A stretch of DNA of 64,000 nt, from the NCBI GenBank assembly GCA_030272155.1, contig CP126196.1:2852001-2916000 (forward strand), written 5' to 3'. Shown here one piece after another: positions 12,906-23,997 of this stretch. The notes beneath the pieces are model-generated. The model had not been told where the DNA came from, ran no database searches, and saw only the letters and a list, made by a program, of their open reading frames with translations. The number at the start of each line of letters is the position of its first letter. Within the stretch, counting starts at the first letter, position 1. Position numbers and translations under genes: made by a program. Source of the DNA: Tetradesmus obliquus. Its lineage: Eukaryota > Chlorophyta > Chlorophyceae > Sphaeropleales > Scenedesmaceae.

Positions 12906-15191
12906 CAGCAGCAGGCTGCCCCTCGCTGCCATCTGCTCCTATCGACTTGACTGCATCTGAACCTCCTGCTGCTGCACTATCACCACCATAACTCTGCTGT
13001 TCAGCAGCACCAGCTGCCAGTACTGCTGCTGCCACTGCTTGCAGCGCCGCATTGCTGCTGCCGCTGCCAGCAGCAGTGCTTGCTGGCCGCCCGTGGCTGC
13101 ACACTGCTGCGTCAAACACCCAGGCTGGCAGGATGTACTCGTATTTGCGCTTGTCGCAGAACTTGCGGGCATCGAAGCCCTCCGTGGCCCGCTGCACACC
13201 AAACACGCGGATCTGCAGCCACGCAACGCAGCAGCAGCAGCAGCAGCAGCAGTCACGAATGGCCTCATTAAGGCGCCGGCAGCACCGCGCGATGCCCGCT
13301 GCAGGGTCCACGATGAGCTTGGCGCTGAACACCCTGCAGGCTGCGTGCACGTTATTTCGACAGCTGCTGCCGCACACTTGCAACTGCAACCCCACCTGCT
13401 GTGGCAGCAGTGCGTTGATGCGCCGCACAGAACGTCTCCGCAGGGTCCACAACCAGCTTGGCGCTGACCACCTGGCAGGCTGACTGCACCTGCTGCTGCC
13501 GAAACACCTTTGCAGCTGCGCCTGCTGCCAGCTGGTATCCGGGCTGAGGTATGCGTGCACTTACTGACCCAAACTGCGTGCAGATGCCACAAGCACATCA
13601 CACTTGATGTGTACACTCTGCAGCACACCTTGACAGGCTCACCTGCTGCGGCAGCAGAGCATTGATCCGCTCCACAAAGGTCTCCGCAGGGTCCACGATC
13701 AGCTTGGCGCTGACCACCTGGCAGGCTGCTGACACGCCCTTGTCGGTGCGCGCGGCACGCATCCAGTGGATCTGGCAGCAGCAGCAGCAGCAGTTGCAGT
13801 TGCAGTTGCGCCAGACAGCAGCCAGGTGCCTGCTAGCGCTGCAATCTGCAGGATGCGTACAATGCAGCTGCCTAAAATGCACACCCTGGCCCCTGGACGG
13901 CACATCGGTGCAGCACCAAAAGCCCAGCAGTCCATGCAGCTGCTGCCAGCCTCTGCCGCTGCAATCTTGCCAGCCAAGGGCACCCCCACCTTCTAAAACT
14001 CCCGGCGATCTAATCGCTGATGGTTCCCGCCCGCACCAGCGCGGACTTTAACAACCCTAGCGCGGACCGTAAAACCCAAGCTACTCGGTCTTACCTTCAT
14101 GAAGCTGCCTGCATTCGAATCAGAGATGGCCCCTGCCTTGACCAGCGCCGAATCTAACACCCTGGCACGAACCCTACAACCCTAGCATTGTCCCCAAAAC
14201 CCTACAGGTGAGGTGGCACACCTTCATGAAGCTGCCTGCATTCTGGTCAGAGATGGCCCCTGCCTTGACCAGCACAGCTTCCAGCTCAGCCTCTATTGTG
14301 GGGCAGCCGGGGTTGCGCTGCATGCCCTGCGATTGGTAGAGAACAGGAACAACACACAACATCCATGTCAACAACACACAGAGGTGGTATACATCACAGC
14401 ACCTTCACAAGTGCAATGGCAAAGCAGCTGCAAGCCAGGCGTGGGACATTATGCATGGTGCCCATGCAGCATCTGGTTCACTACTTCAAAAGACATGCGC
14501 CAAGCAGCTGCAGTGCACAGCTCTGCCACGTCTCACATGGCAGCCAGCTCCTAGGCAGGCCAATTGCATCATCAAGCATCTACATACAGCATGCCATGTG
14601 ATAGAGGCAAAGGTTGCAACATGCAGCTGCATATTTAGCTATACAGCGTCTTACATGGTAACCTGCTCCCAGGTAGGCCAGGTGCATGGCCACCTTGCGC
14701 TTGCGGCCAGGCTTCGGCTGCAGCCGCTCCCCGCCAGGCTGCTTATCACCTGCTGCTGCTGCTGCTGCTGCTGGTGGTGCTGCTGCTGTCTCTTGTGGTG
14801 CTTCAGCAACAGGTTCTGATGCCTGGTTCTGGGCTGCTCCATCTGCTGCTGCCACAGCTGCTGCTGGTGCTGCTACGGCCGCTGCCGGCTCCACTGCTGC
14901 TGCCGCTACGTCAGATGACTGCTGCTGCTGTTCAGTAGCCAGGCAGCTAGTGCCTGCTGCTACTGCCTCTACCATAGAGTGAACTAAGCCTGATGCTGTG
15001 TGTTTGGCTGCTGCTGGTGCACTTTGTCCTGGGCGGCAACTGCTGCTGCTGCTACTGCCAGTGCTGCTGGTAGTCCTGCTGCAGTGTAGCGCGATCAATG
15101 ATCGTACAAGGTAAAGGACACCATCCTTGTTGCAGCGTATCCCGCTGCTGAGTGGTTCTGCTAGCCCTACCGCTGTTATAACCCCAGGCAC
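9330..15191 (-). CDS. PUS1: tRNA pseudouridine synthase, Pus1/TruA family
   Basis: Eleven exons, all in phase: 15191-14655, 14326-14222, 13771-13643, 13212-12752, 12446-12335, 11834-11694, 11476-11360, 10790-10689, 10482-10397, 10031-9752, 9524-9330. The product is about 754 residues from the upstream Met, or about 682 from the Met at 14975; the start is uncertain. Landmarks: KRKVAMHLAYLGAGYHGMQ, the catalytic motif RAARTDKG (Asp is the nucleophile), FDARKFCDKRKYEYILP, YEGTHNFHNYT, GQSFMLHQIRKMV, MAPELGLFL and ETYYDAFNRKW. The enzyme converts uridine to pseudouridine in tRNA and other RNAs. Exon 4 carries a long Ala-rich insert, and the C-terminus is Lys/Gln-rich with NAKAKQEAAAKRE. Introns hold decoy copies of exons 2, 3, 6, 7 and 10. 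Head-to-head with POLD4. Confidence 0.9.
10109..10175 (-). repeat. Decoy copy of PUS1 exon 10 5' edge
   Basis: Acceptor and first roughly 40 bases (FTKWARWAPVR) of the exon at 10031 are repeated upstream, followed by a second CAG run. The copy diverges after the Arg codon. Confidence 0.85.
11115..11170 (-). repeat. Decoy copy of PUS1 exon 7 3' edge
   Basis: The exon end encoding TPMAPELGLFL plus its donor recurs about 200 bp downstream of the real exon 7 (11476-11360). Confidence 0.85.
11846..11892 (+). repeat. (CAG)n run, (CTG)n in the gene's sense
   Basis: About 15 triplets just upstream (gene sense) of the PUS1 exon 6 acceptor at 11835. Confidence 0.85.
11911..11980 (-). repeat. Decoy copy of PUS1 exon 6 5' edge (first)
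   Basis: Encodes VKVAATDPAARRFIHSFSAS almost unchanged behind its own AG acceptor, but lacks the rest of the exon. It lies upstream of the real exon 6 at 11834. Confidence 0.9.
12029..12092 (-). repeat. Decoy copy of PUS1 exon 6 5' edge (second)
   Basis: Encodes VKVAAADPAARRFIHSFS and then diverges. Third instance of the same exon edge in one intron. Confidence 0.9.
13290..13346 (-). repeat. Decoy copy of PUS1 exon 3 (second, short)
   Basis: Encodes FSAKLIVDPA, matching the middle of exon 3, and then decays. It lies downstream of the real exon. Confidence 0.8.
13398..13486 (-). repeat. Decoy copy of PUS1 exon 3 3' part with donor
   Basis: Matches the last roughly 85 bases of exon 3 (VVSAKLVVDPAETF, then RINALLPQQ) with a one-base shift between the two pieces and an intact GTGGG donor. 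The frameshift means it cannot substitute cleanly for exon 3. Confidence 0.9.
14009..14152 (-). repeat. Two decoy copies of PUS1 exon 2 3' part
   Basis: Bases 14096-14152 repeat the exon 2 end (VKAGAISD..NAGSFMK) with a GTAAG donor. Bases 14009-14052 hold a more decayed copy (LVRAGTISD). Both are downstream of the real exon 2 (14326-14222). Confidence 0.85.
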
Positions 15192-15353
15192 GTACTACGG
15201 GTTCCCAAGCCACCTCTAGGGCTTCCGTTCCTCTCATACATTCATAACATCTGACTATTAAACTGTTCTATAAAGTTTTACGCACACGGAAGCAGCAGCA
15301 GCAACAGCAGCAGCACGAAAGTAGAAGGCCCACAGACAGAAACAGCTGCAACG
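15192..15353. promoter_or_regulatory. Divergent PUS1/POLD4 promoter region
   Basis: Only 162 bp separate the most upstream PUS1 Met codon from the POLD4 ATG. A TATAAAG at 15269-15275 lies about 80 bp before the POLD4 ATG and could be its TATA box; this is inference from motif and position. Confidence 0.45.
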
Positions 15354-16015
15354 ATGCAGCAAGCTCGCATCACAGACAACTTCAGGCAGCAGAAAAACGT
15401 TGATAGCATCAGCAGAACTAGCAGGGACAAGAAGCAGCAGAAGGCCCCGGAATTGCCTGGTGCACATGGAGAGGCAGCAGTGACCAACTGTGAGTGCTCT
15501 ACACCTGCTGCCAGCCACAATGCCATACGTGATTGTGTTCAATGATTTGCATAGCTCCAGCTGTGCAGCCCTGCTTTTGCACATGATGTCTTGCATGCCA
15601 TGTGTGCATCGTGGCAAGCATGCATCTATGGCAGCTTTTTTTGCGAGCATATCAGCATTGGATCAGCCGGCTTTGTGTTAGGCGCTCAGCTGTTGGTTCT
15701 GCATCCTGAAAACGTCACCGGTAGATGTCAGCTGCAGCATCAGCACGCCAGCACCCGCATGAGCTGCGCAGGTCCTGTGTGACAGCTGCACCACACATCC
15801 TTGTGCAACAGAATTATAGCGTTCCTGCATCTTCCATTAGTAGAAGTGATACACAGTCACACAGCGTCTTATGCTGCTTACTGGTTTTGCGTTGGGGTGT
15901 TCTGTGTGTTCCTTGTGGTGCAGATGACATCAGTGCCGAGGAGCGGCTGTTGCGTGCCTTTGACCTGGCAACGCAGTACGGGCCCTGCACAGGCAAGACA
16001 CGCCTAGAGAGGTGC

Positions 16016-16050
<35 letters not shown>

Positions 16051-16440
16051 TGCTGCAGCAGCATCAACAGTGGTCCATCCATGCCTGCACTGCAGGGCAT
16101 CTGCAGCAGTGCATACAACTGTTTGACATGTTCAGCAGCAGCAGCAGCAGCAGCAGCAGCTTGTGTATGTGGTGTGACCTGTCTGTGCCGAGTACCATGG
16201 AATGTAATAATTGTTGCGGCAACACTGGCACGCTTGACCCAGATTAAGCTGCAGTGTTTGCTTGCTGCCTTGACTGCTGCTCAACCCTGCTGTGCTGCGT
16301 GCTGTGCTGCGTGCTGTGTGCTGTGCAGGTGGCAGCGTGCTGAGCAGTTTGGGCTGAACCCCCCCATGCAAGTAAAGGAGCTGCTGACAGGGCCGCATGG
16401 CGAGCAACTTAACCAGTGCCTCTGGGACGGGCGCGTATGA
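15354..16440 (+). CDS. POLD4: DNA polymerase delta subunit 4 (POLD4/p12)
   Basis: Exons 15354-15489, 15924-16011 and 16329-16440 give a 111-residue protein, close to the usual size (human about 107). The N-terminus QARITDNF aligns with the degenerate PCNA-interacting motif of human p12 (an ITDxY core). The C-terminal half carries the family signature: DISAEERLLRAFDL, QYGPCTGKTRLERW, FGLNPP and a terminal LWDGRV. POLD4 is the smallest accessory subunit of replicative polymerase delta. It stabilises the complex and contacts PCNA. Intron 2 contains two CAG runs (about 16018-16050 and 16131-16160). A TGTAA signal lies at 16942-16946. The gene shares its upstream region with PUS1. Confidence 0.93.
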
Positions 16441-18083
16441 GCAGCGCTTGCAGCAATGCAGCAATGCTTGAATGGTTTGGGCAGCCAGAGTCCAACAGCA
16501 GCAGCTGCTGCTGCTATGCGGCACATTCGGTTGTAGTGTATATGTGTTTGCGGGGATGTACTATACATACGTAGGAAGATGTGAGTGTTCATGTGGGTAC
16601 TGAAGACGGTGTGCAATTTGTATGTACGGTTGTTAGTGCAGCATGAGAGAGTAGCAGGAGGACACAGGCAGGAGTGTGTTGCAGCAGCGTTGGTGACGGA
16701 GTGGGTTGCTGTTGCGGTTGCAAATCATGAGCTAGTCACAGTCATTATGATGACATAAAAGGCAGCCATCATGGCTGCTATCAACATGATGTTGATGTTG
16801 GCTGGCATGCCGTTCCCTTGGATTGAATTTGAGCATGTTGCGGAGTTAGCAGTGCTTGTGGCAGTGTGATTCCCAGGGCCAGCATTGTGTATGTTTGCAG
16901 TGCAGTGCCGTACTGCAGGCTGTTATATCATCATATATGTATGTAATACAGCGCAGCGCTGCACGCTGTTATGCCGACATCTGAGTTGAGTCGAGAAGGC
17001 TGCTGTCTGATGGTAGCTGTGGCCGCGTGGTAGATGAGCTGTGCCACAGTGCTGTCAGTGCTGGCAGCTGGTGTCAAAAGCCATATCAAATGGTTGGCGT
17101 GTAACGAGGAATGGCACAACATTATGCTTGCTTTTGCTATGGCAACGTGGACCCATGGATCCAAGCCAAGCCCTGTTAGTGCCATAGGGAGACGCAGCTA
17201 TGTGGGCAGCGTGGTGTTGCCTGCAGGGACAGCTTCATCAGAGAAGATTTGGAAGGCAGCACTTGGCCCAGCAACAGTTGTGTTGAAATGACCTTCACGC
17301 TCAACTGTGTAACGTACCGTAATGTGTTGGCTGATCCTTGCTGCTGAGACAAGACAGGTTGGGTGGTGCTACCACAGCAAGACCAGCACAGTTTGGGATC
17401 ACAGGCAGCAATGATTTGCCAGTGAAGGTGGTTACCCAAGCTGTCAACCATTCATCATGAAGTGACCCCTTTGAAGCAGCAGCACCAAACACCGCATGCC
17501 CAGTGAACAACACCACTGCTCAGTGAGCAGCTGAAAACGCCTGCCCGAGCATCAACAACTTGCAAGCAAACAACATATTTGCATGCATGTACTACATGTG
17601 GCACATGTACAGAAGTGCACGCGCAGTGCTGCATGACCACAACCAGATACGCTCAGCTATGGCATAGCATCATCAGGCTGACTCTCTGGCTGATGCACTT
17701 CACCAAAATGCTTTTTGATACGCTGACGCATTGCCATCACAACCCGTGTATCACGCTTTTTTTGTTACCAGGGGGGACGAAATCTTACTGGCTAGTCACA
17801 CGCTGCAGCCAGGCGAACCTGACTGCAGGGGACACAAGGGCAATGCCTCCACCAGCAAGACACGTCTAACACCCCGTGTATCACGCTGGGCAACTCTGGG
17901 TCAACTCAGACCGCCTGGCTTGCCTCACAACTAAGACTTGCCTCCACATTACTTCCATCACAAACCCCATCAATCAGCTCCAGGGTGTAGGGTTTAGGGT
18001 TTACGCATATGCACTGCAGCCCACTGCCTTCCTGCCGCTCCCAGCAGCAGCCGCAGCTGCGCCTCACCCTCACGCACACTTGT
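16441..18083. other. No gene seen; includes telomere-like motif
   Basis: POLD4 3' flank followed by about 1.1 kb without convincing coding sequence on either strand. Two and a half TTTAGGG-type units occur at about 17986-18003 (see findings). Confidence 0.4.
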
Positions 18084-19229
18084 TCAGCCCCGTGTAGGTC
18101 CGGCCTGGTCGCGTGCGCCCTGCTGCTTGCGTGCATTGCCCGACTTGTTGATGGCGCTGCTGGTGGCCTGGTCACCCTTGCCTGCCTTGCCCACCCCGGG
18201 GTGGTTGCGGTTGTACTTCTGCTCCTGCTGCTGCTGCGCCTGCATCTCCTCGAATGCAAACTGCGGCGCAGTTGCAATGACAATGTGAAGACGGCAGAGC
18301 GGCCAGCAGCAGCATGTGTAAGTGGCAGCATGAACAGTCGATAGGTAGCAGGGTGGCCCAGTTGTGCCTGCATCTCGTCAAAGGCATATTTCAGAGCGGT
18401 TTTGCGACGGTTCAACATCAAAGCAGCACGAGGCAGCTTGTGTGAGTGGCAGCGTGAGCGGTCACAGACTTAGCAGGGTGGCGCTGTTGTGCCTGCGTCA
18501 CATACAAAAACTGCGCCAGAAGCAGCGACGATCCACAGAGTCGACCAGCAGAGAGAACGCTACAACACGCCAGACAAGGGCACTACGCAGTACGTAGAGA
18601 GCGACTTGTGTGCCGGCACGACATCCTTCAGGATGCCGCTTGGCACACAAAGAAGTCCTACCCTGCAAACCCTTCCAGAGCAAATTTGCTTGTTTTTAAA
18701 CCCGACTAACGTCCCATTACAGCCAAAGGAGAAGGAGGAGGTAATGTGCTATGTTCCTGTTCCATACATCCTCGTTGCGCAGGCACAGCAGACTCACCTT
18801 CATTTCGTCGCTGTCCATGGCCCTGCCGGGGTGTGATGGCTTCAGCTCCTCGGGCAGCTCTGAAGGCTTCTGCGGCTCCTCATGCGTCAGCTTGTTGCCG
18901 ATGTCACGAGTGGCACCAACGCCACGCAGCACCTGAATACAATTTTGATGAGCAGTGCACAGAGAGCGGCAGCACGGGCGTGTTATGCTTGTACACAGCT
19001 TGTTGCCGATGTCACGCGTGGCACCTGCACGATGGGCGGGCAGCGCACAGCAGCGGCAGTGCAAGGTCAGCTGGATTATGCATGCTTGCAAGGACCCACA
19101 TGTAACTCTCCGCTCTCGCTGCATGCTGGCTATGGGTCAGGTTGTTGGTGTGTGTTGTGCAAAAGCCATGCATGGTCCTTGGCTGTCTCTGCAGCAGTTA
19201 CAAGCGAGCTGGGCTGTTGTTCGCAGCAA

Positions 19230-19271
<42 letters not shown>

Positions 19272-19511
19272 CGAGGCTGAACATTGGACAATGCACTACC
19301 GGCTATGCAACCTTCCGTGAGCATTTGACCTCCACAACATTGCTGTGCTGCTGTCTGTTGTTTCACAATGCATTGCCTTCTGGGTTCTGCATGTGCACTG
19401 CCTGCAGCGCATGCGCATTACCTCGGCCTCAGGCGGTGCTGTGCTGCCATCCTCGCTGTTCTGGATTGCTTCTACAATGTCTGCAGGAGGCTTCAGCTCC
19501 TTTGTCTTCAC
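18084..19511 (-). CDS. Unrecognised small protein, 5' exon missing
   Basis: Three in-phase exons are secure: 19511-19422 (VKTKELKPPADIVEAI), 18932-18798 (VLRGVGATRDIGNKLTHEE, ending MDSDEMK) and 18260-18084 (FAFEEMQAQQQQEQKYNRNH, then KAGKGDQATSSAINKSG and a stop). Together they give 133 residues, hydrophilic and charged, with a Lys/Gln/Asn-rich tail and no membrane segment. The first exon must lie upstream of 19511. A basic Ser/Arg-rich frame beginning near 19898 resembles an organelle presequence but no phase-compatible donor was found. No family was recognised. Decoy copies of the second and third exon edges in the introns support the exon definitions. Confidence 0.6.
18362..18392 (-). repeat. 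Decoy copy of third-exon 5' edge
   Basis: Encodes YAFDEMQAQ, a copy of FAFEEMQAQ from the real exon at 18260, lying upstream of it. Confidence 0.75.
18994..19029 (-). repeat. Decoy copy of second-exon 5' part
   Basis: Encodes GATRDIGNKL as in the real exon (18932-18798), located upstream of it. Confidence 0.75.
19228..19270 (+). repeat. (CTG)n run
   Basis: About 14 CTG triplets inside the intron between the first two recognised exons of the minus-strand gene. Confidence 0.85.
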
Positions 19512-20374
19512 CTGGACAGAAGCAGGACCAACGCAGAATGTTCAGACCCTGATCCAGTGACAATGGTGAGCTACTGCATTTCAGTGTCTCTGATCTGCAT
19601 CAGCAGGTATGCTGCTGCCTGAGCAGAAACTGCTGCATGCTCTTGCTGCAGATGGCTGCTGCAGTGCAGCACGCGCTATGCACGGAGTCTTCTGAAGCAG
19701 CTGATAGCTATGCTCAAGCTTGATCGCAGTCGTGGTTGCTCTCGGCGCACCATGTTGCCTGCTGAAAGGGGTTGCGGACCAAGCGATCGATACACTACAG
19801 CAACCGTGTCGTTTGTCGGATGCGTTAAAAGATGTCACAGAAGATGTCTTTCTTGAGATCTGCAGAGAACATAAGGTCCGAGCACGTCTCAATCGCACTT
19901 CATGTTATGTCATCCACCGTCACAGCTTCAATGGTTCACTTGAAGCTGTTGAAACAGGGGCCACAGCTGAAAGGTTTAGGATCTGAAACTCTTCGCTTGT
20001 CAATATCGTATAAGGCGTGCCATGTTAAGACCATAGCAGTGCCTCCAGCACAGCTGGCCAGCCGATCACCACTTCAAACATGTTTGAAGTTGTACAACTG
20101 CTGAGCTGGCTTACACAAAGGCTGCACCAGAACCGAGTCCTGCATCAAAACGCTGTAGAAAGACAAAGCCTTGCAAAGACTGCCCTGCAGAGCGTGTCAA
20201 CTGTAGGGCAAGCCCTCATGGCCTAAGCTGAGCAGTTGCCTCCATGTTTGACTGCTGAAGTTACATGTGACATCCAGGTAGCACCAACTGTATGTGCTGC
20301 AGCGTTATGCCATATTCTGGTTCAAAGCATAGCAAAACCACCTCCCATCATTATCACACATCCTGGCATCTTGA
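19512..20374. other. No gene fixed
   Basis: Should contain the 5' exon of the preceding minus gene and the 3' UTR of NME5. The minus-strand TGTAA signal for NME5 is at 20261-20265, about 110 bp past its stop. Confidence 0.35.
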
Positions 20375-22181
20375 TCAGCTGGGTGCTGCCTCAGCTCGCA
20401 TGCTTGCCACTTGCTTCCGCGCCTGGTGCCCCCTGAACGCTGCCTGCACCTTGGTAGCTGCCTCATCAGCCTTATGCTGGACATCATCAGCAGGATCAGC
20501 AGGCGCAGCCTGCAGCACCAGCAATGCAGCAGCAGTATGAATGCAATTGGCGGGCAGGCCTCTTGCTTGATGCTAGATACGGTACATCTGCTGTCACTCC
20601 TTGTCGATAAACACCAGCACAATGCAGACAGGTGACAAGGCAGGCTAGTCACTGCTCAACTGGCAGGCATCTCAACTGGCTTGTTGTTGCTCGCATTGCT
20701 TGCAAGGGCTCTCTTCTTTGCTGAAGATACCCACCTCTGGCACTGCGCTGCCGCCAGCGCTGCACTGCGCCTTGCTGCTGCTTGCTGCCGCCTGCCGAGC
20801 TGCTGCCGCCGCTGCTGCCGCCGCCGCCGCTGCTGCCTTCGCCTGCTGTTGCTGCTCCAGCTGCTGCTGCAGCTCTGGCGGCACCTGCACCTGTGGCTTG
20901 TTGGGGTTGTTTTCTAGCATCCAGTTGGCCAGGAATGTGATTGCGTCCAGCTTGTTGCTGGTGGGCTTCTGGCGCGCCAGCACTGTCAGCGCCTTGACTA
21001 GCGTCGGCTGCAGCTTGCTGGTGATGTACTCCTGCAGCACGACCACAGCAGGTATTGCAGGCATGCAACAATGGCTGTCCGACTCCTGCTGTGCACTAGC
21101 TCTATGGCGAAGACTTTCAAGCCGCATCAGTTCATGCTATAAAACACTCAAGCCTTCTTTTCAAGTCGCAGGAAAAGCAGCCCAAGCTGCTCCCCCTGCA
21201 CCACATGACTTTCCGCAATGACAACGATGCAGTCTTTGCAGCAGCTGCCGTGCAGATGTATGCAGCTGCAACACCCTCCATCTTGCAGTTTGCAGCGCAA
21301 GGTCTTGCTCAAACTTTGCATGCAAAACTGCATCCCTGTTCACGCACCTGCGCAGTTGCTGCATCTTCTGCTGCTGAGGCCAGCTGCAGGTTTGGGAAGT
21401 AGAACTTGATCTCACGCGCTGCGCTTTGCGGGGAGTCTGAGCCGTGTGTGGCGTTGCGTGTGCCGTCGCTGCCGTACAGCGCCCTCAAGCTGCAGGATGC
21501 AAAGCAAAGCACACAATGTTGTTTGCCTGGAGCAACAGCTGTACTGCAGGAGACAGGCGCTTGGCATTTAACCACCACATGCAGTGCTGGGCAGAGTGCT
21601 TCGAAAGCATGGCGCTGCTTTGATGTACATGCAGCTGCAGACGGGAAATCTACGCCACAGCTGTTGCAATGATGCTTTGCAATGAGCACATGACAGCACA
21701 CCTCTTTGGTGCCTTGAGCCGTGCATCAAACACGTTGGTGGGGCCCATGAGCTCACGCCATGCGCGAATGGCACCAGCCTTGGACAATACCAGCGCCACG
21801 ATTGGGCCTGATGTCATGAACTCCACCAGGCCATTGAAGAAAGCCTTGCCTTTGTGCTCAGCATAGAAGTCTTCTGCTAGGCGTGTAGTGAGCTGCGTAC
21901 ATGTAAGAGGACAGGATGCCCTCGCTGAGTACAACGGGTGCAAAAGCAGCACAGCATAGCTGTTCTAGCAAGCTGCACGTGCTGCGTTGTTCTGCTTGTA
22001 TACAGCAAGCTGCAAAAATACTGATGCTCATTGATAACGCAGTTGTTCATACCTGCAACTGCCTCTTTGCGATGATGAGGAAGCCGTGCATCTCTGCTAG
22101 CTGCTGTATCTCCGAGGCCTTGCCTGCAGCCACAGCATCCGGCTTAATCATCGCTAAAGTGTACTCCATTTCTTCTGCCAT
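20375..22181 (-). CDS. NME5: NME5/RSP23-type nucleoside diphosphate kinase, flagellar radial spoke
   Basis: Exons 22181-22053, 21892-21702, 21489-21348, 21031-20735 and 20509-20375 are all in phase and give 297 residues. NDK domain, about 1-150: YTLAMIKPDAV, LVEFMTSGPIVALVL, WRELMGPTN, SLRALYGSDGTRNATHGSDS, with the catalytic His at about 122. Next is a Dpy-30-type dimerisation helix pair (EYITSKLQPTLVKALTVL, LANWMLENNPNKP), then Ala/Gln-rich sequence. The C-terminal exon holds an IQ calmodulin-binding motif (ATKVQAAFRGHQARKQ). The order NDK, Dpy-30, IQ matches radial spoke protein 23/NME5 of motile cilia; the Chlamydomonas protein is longer. Its stop is followed by TGTAA. The M3 peptidase gene ends about 190 bp upstream of its ATG. 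Confidence 0.88.
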
Positions 22182-22367
22182 GGTGACCAGATGCAGGAAA
22201 GCTAGGTCCTCGAAGCGAAGCAAGCTGCTCCCTCAGGTCAAACTCAGTCGCCTGCACTCGCAATTTCTGTTCTCCACCTCAAACGCCAATCCACATCAAT
22301 ACAAAGATGCAAACGTATAGTTTACACGCTTGACAATTCCCACGTGCAAACCCTAACACCCACCACG

Positions 22368-23966
22368 TCACTCTGGCGTCCAGAGCCACCTCTGCAGGTC
22401 TGTGTGCAGCTGGTCCGCACTGCCTAGAGCCAGATCCTCCAGCAACTGGTCCCGAGAAGCCATCAAAGCAGCGTTAAAGCTCGGTATTCCGCAAGCTGTC
22501 TGAAGTTGGCACACCAGCTCCTGCCGGCTCAGGCCTGCGTGCATGCCCATCACAGTGGCAGCTGCCAGCTGCAGCTCTGCAACACGCTGACTGCCGTCTG
22601 TGGTGCTTGAAGCTCCAGATGTCTGCTGCAGTAGCGGCTCAAACACCTGCTCTGCCAGCCGAGCAGCGATGCACCATGAGATCAGGTAGCAGTGGTACGT
22701 CCCGTTGCTGGCAGCCATCACTGGCAGCAGCGACAGCTGCAGCGCAAGCACACAACGGTAGTGCCAGCAGTGACAGCATAGCTCAGTGCAAGCCTTCATT
22801 TTTTTGCACTTGAAGTTGCCAGCCATGCAAAAACCAAACATGCTGACACAGCTGCAAGCATTTCACAACCACACCTAGTTGTTCACGCAAACACGCCGAT
22901 ATTCCCTGCTCCTGCAGCCGTCCCTGCAGACCACCCACCCAACACCCCACAGCGCCCTGCTGTACACTGCTGCCAGCTCACCACTACATCCTCACCTCCG
23001 TCAAGCTGCCAGCAACAGCAGCAGCTCCCAAGAGCCCCTGCGGATGCCACAGCCCCCTGCCTCATCCCCATAGCCCCTGCGGATGCCACAGCCCCCTGCC
23101 TCATCCTCATCCCCATGCCCAAACATCTGCATCCCCACAGCTGCCTGCCCAAAACACCTACAACCCCCGCCAGCGGCAAAAAGCTGCAAATCCTGCAGCC
23201 CTCCCCAGCAGCTCAACACACCACCAACCACGCCCTACCATCACCAACTCACCTCGCGCAAGCTGCCAGCAGCAGCAGCAGCGCCAGGCAGCTCACTCAG
23301 CAGCTGCCAGGAGCCCCTCCAGATGCCACAGCCCCCTGCCTCATCACCATACTGCCCCAACATGTGCTCAGCAAGGCCGGCAGCAGCACGCGCTGACAGT
23401 GCAAGCGGACTTGCATAGCGGCGGCTGTAGTAGCTGGCAAGGGGTCCAGCTAGATGCGCAGGCAGTGGCTGTGCTGTCTGATGGTGGTGGCAGAGCTGTG
23501 CCAAGATGTGTGGTGAGGTGAAGAGGCGCTCGAAGAGCTGCGAGGGGACCTCCAGGAGGCTTGGGGGTAAGAAGCGGCCTGACAGGTGGCAGGCGGGCTG
23601 CCTGCGTTGGCAGTAGCAGTGTAGGCACGTGCACAAGTTGATTGCTAACCTGGTATTGGATGCAGCTGCTTGAGGTGTAGGTGTGTGCGGACACAAACCT
23701 GCTAGCTGCACAGGGCTTGAGCACTTCACCAGAAACCAGCAGGGTGGGCAGCACTAGGGGTTGCCTCCAGCTGAAACCTTTACGCACCTGCTGCTGAGCA
23801 CCAGGTGCAGTGCATGGCCCATCTCATGCCCAAACTCCCACAGCTGTGCCACACTCAGCACGAGCGCATCATCGCCAGCACTGCTGCTGCTGCTGCTGCT
23901 GCTGCCGGGCTGAGCCAAGTCACTGGCAGCGTCATCAAAGTCATCACATGGCTGCTCTTGCAGCAA

Positions 23967-23997
<31 letters not shown>

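Noticed and set aside
12744-13560. Long minus-strand frame read straight through PUS1 exons 3-4 region
   Set aside because: It runs through an intron and a frameshifted exon 3 copy; the spliced model keeps the catalytic motif and phase.
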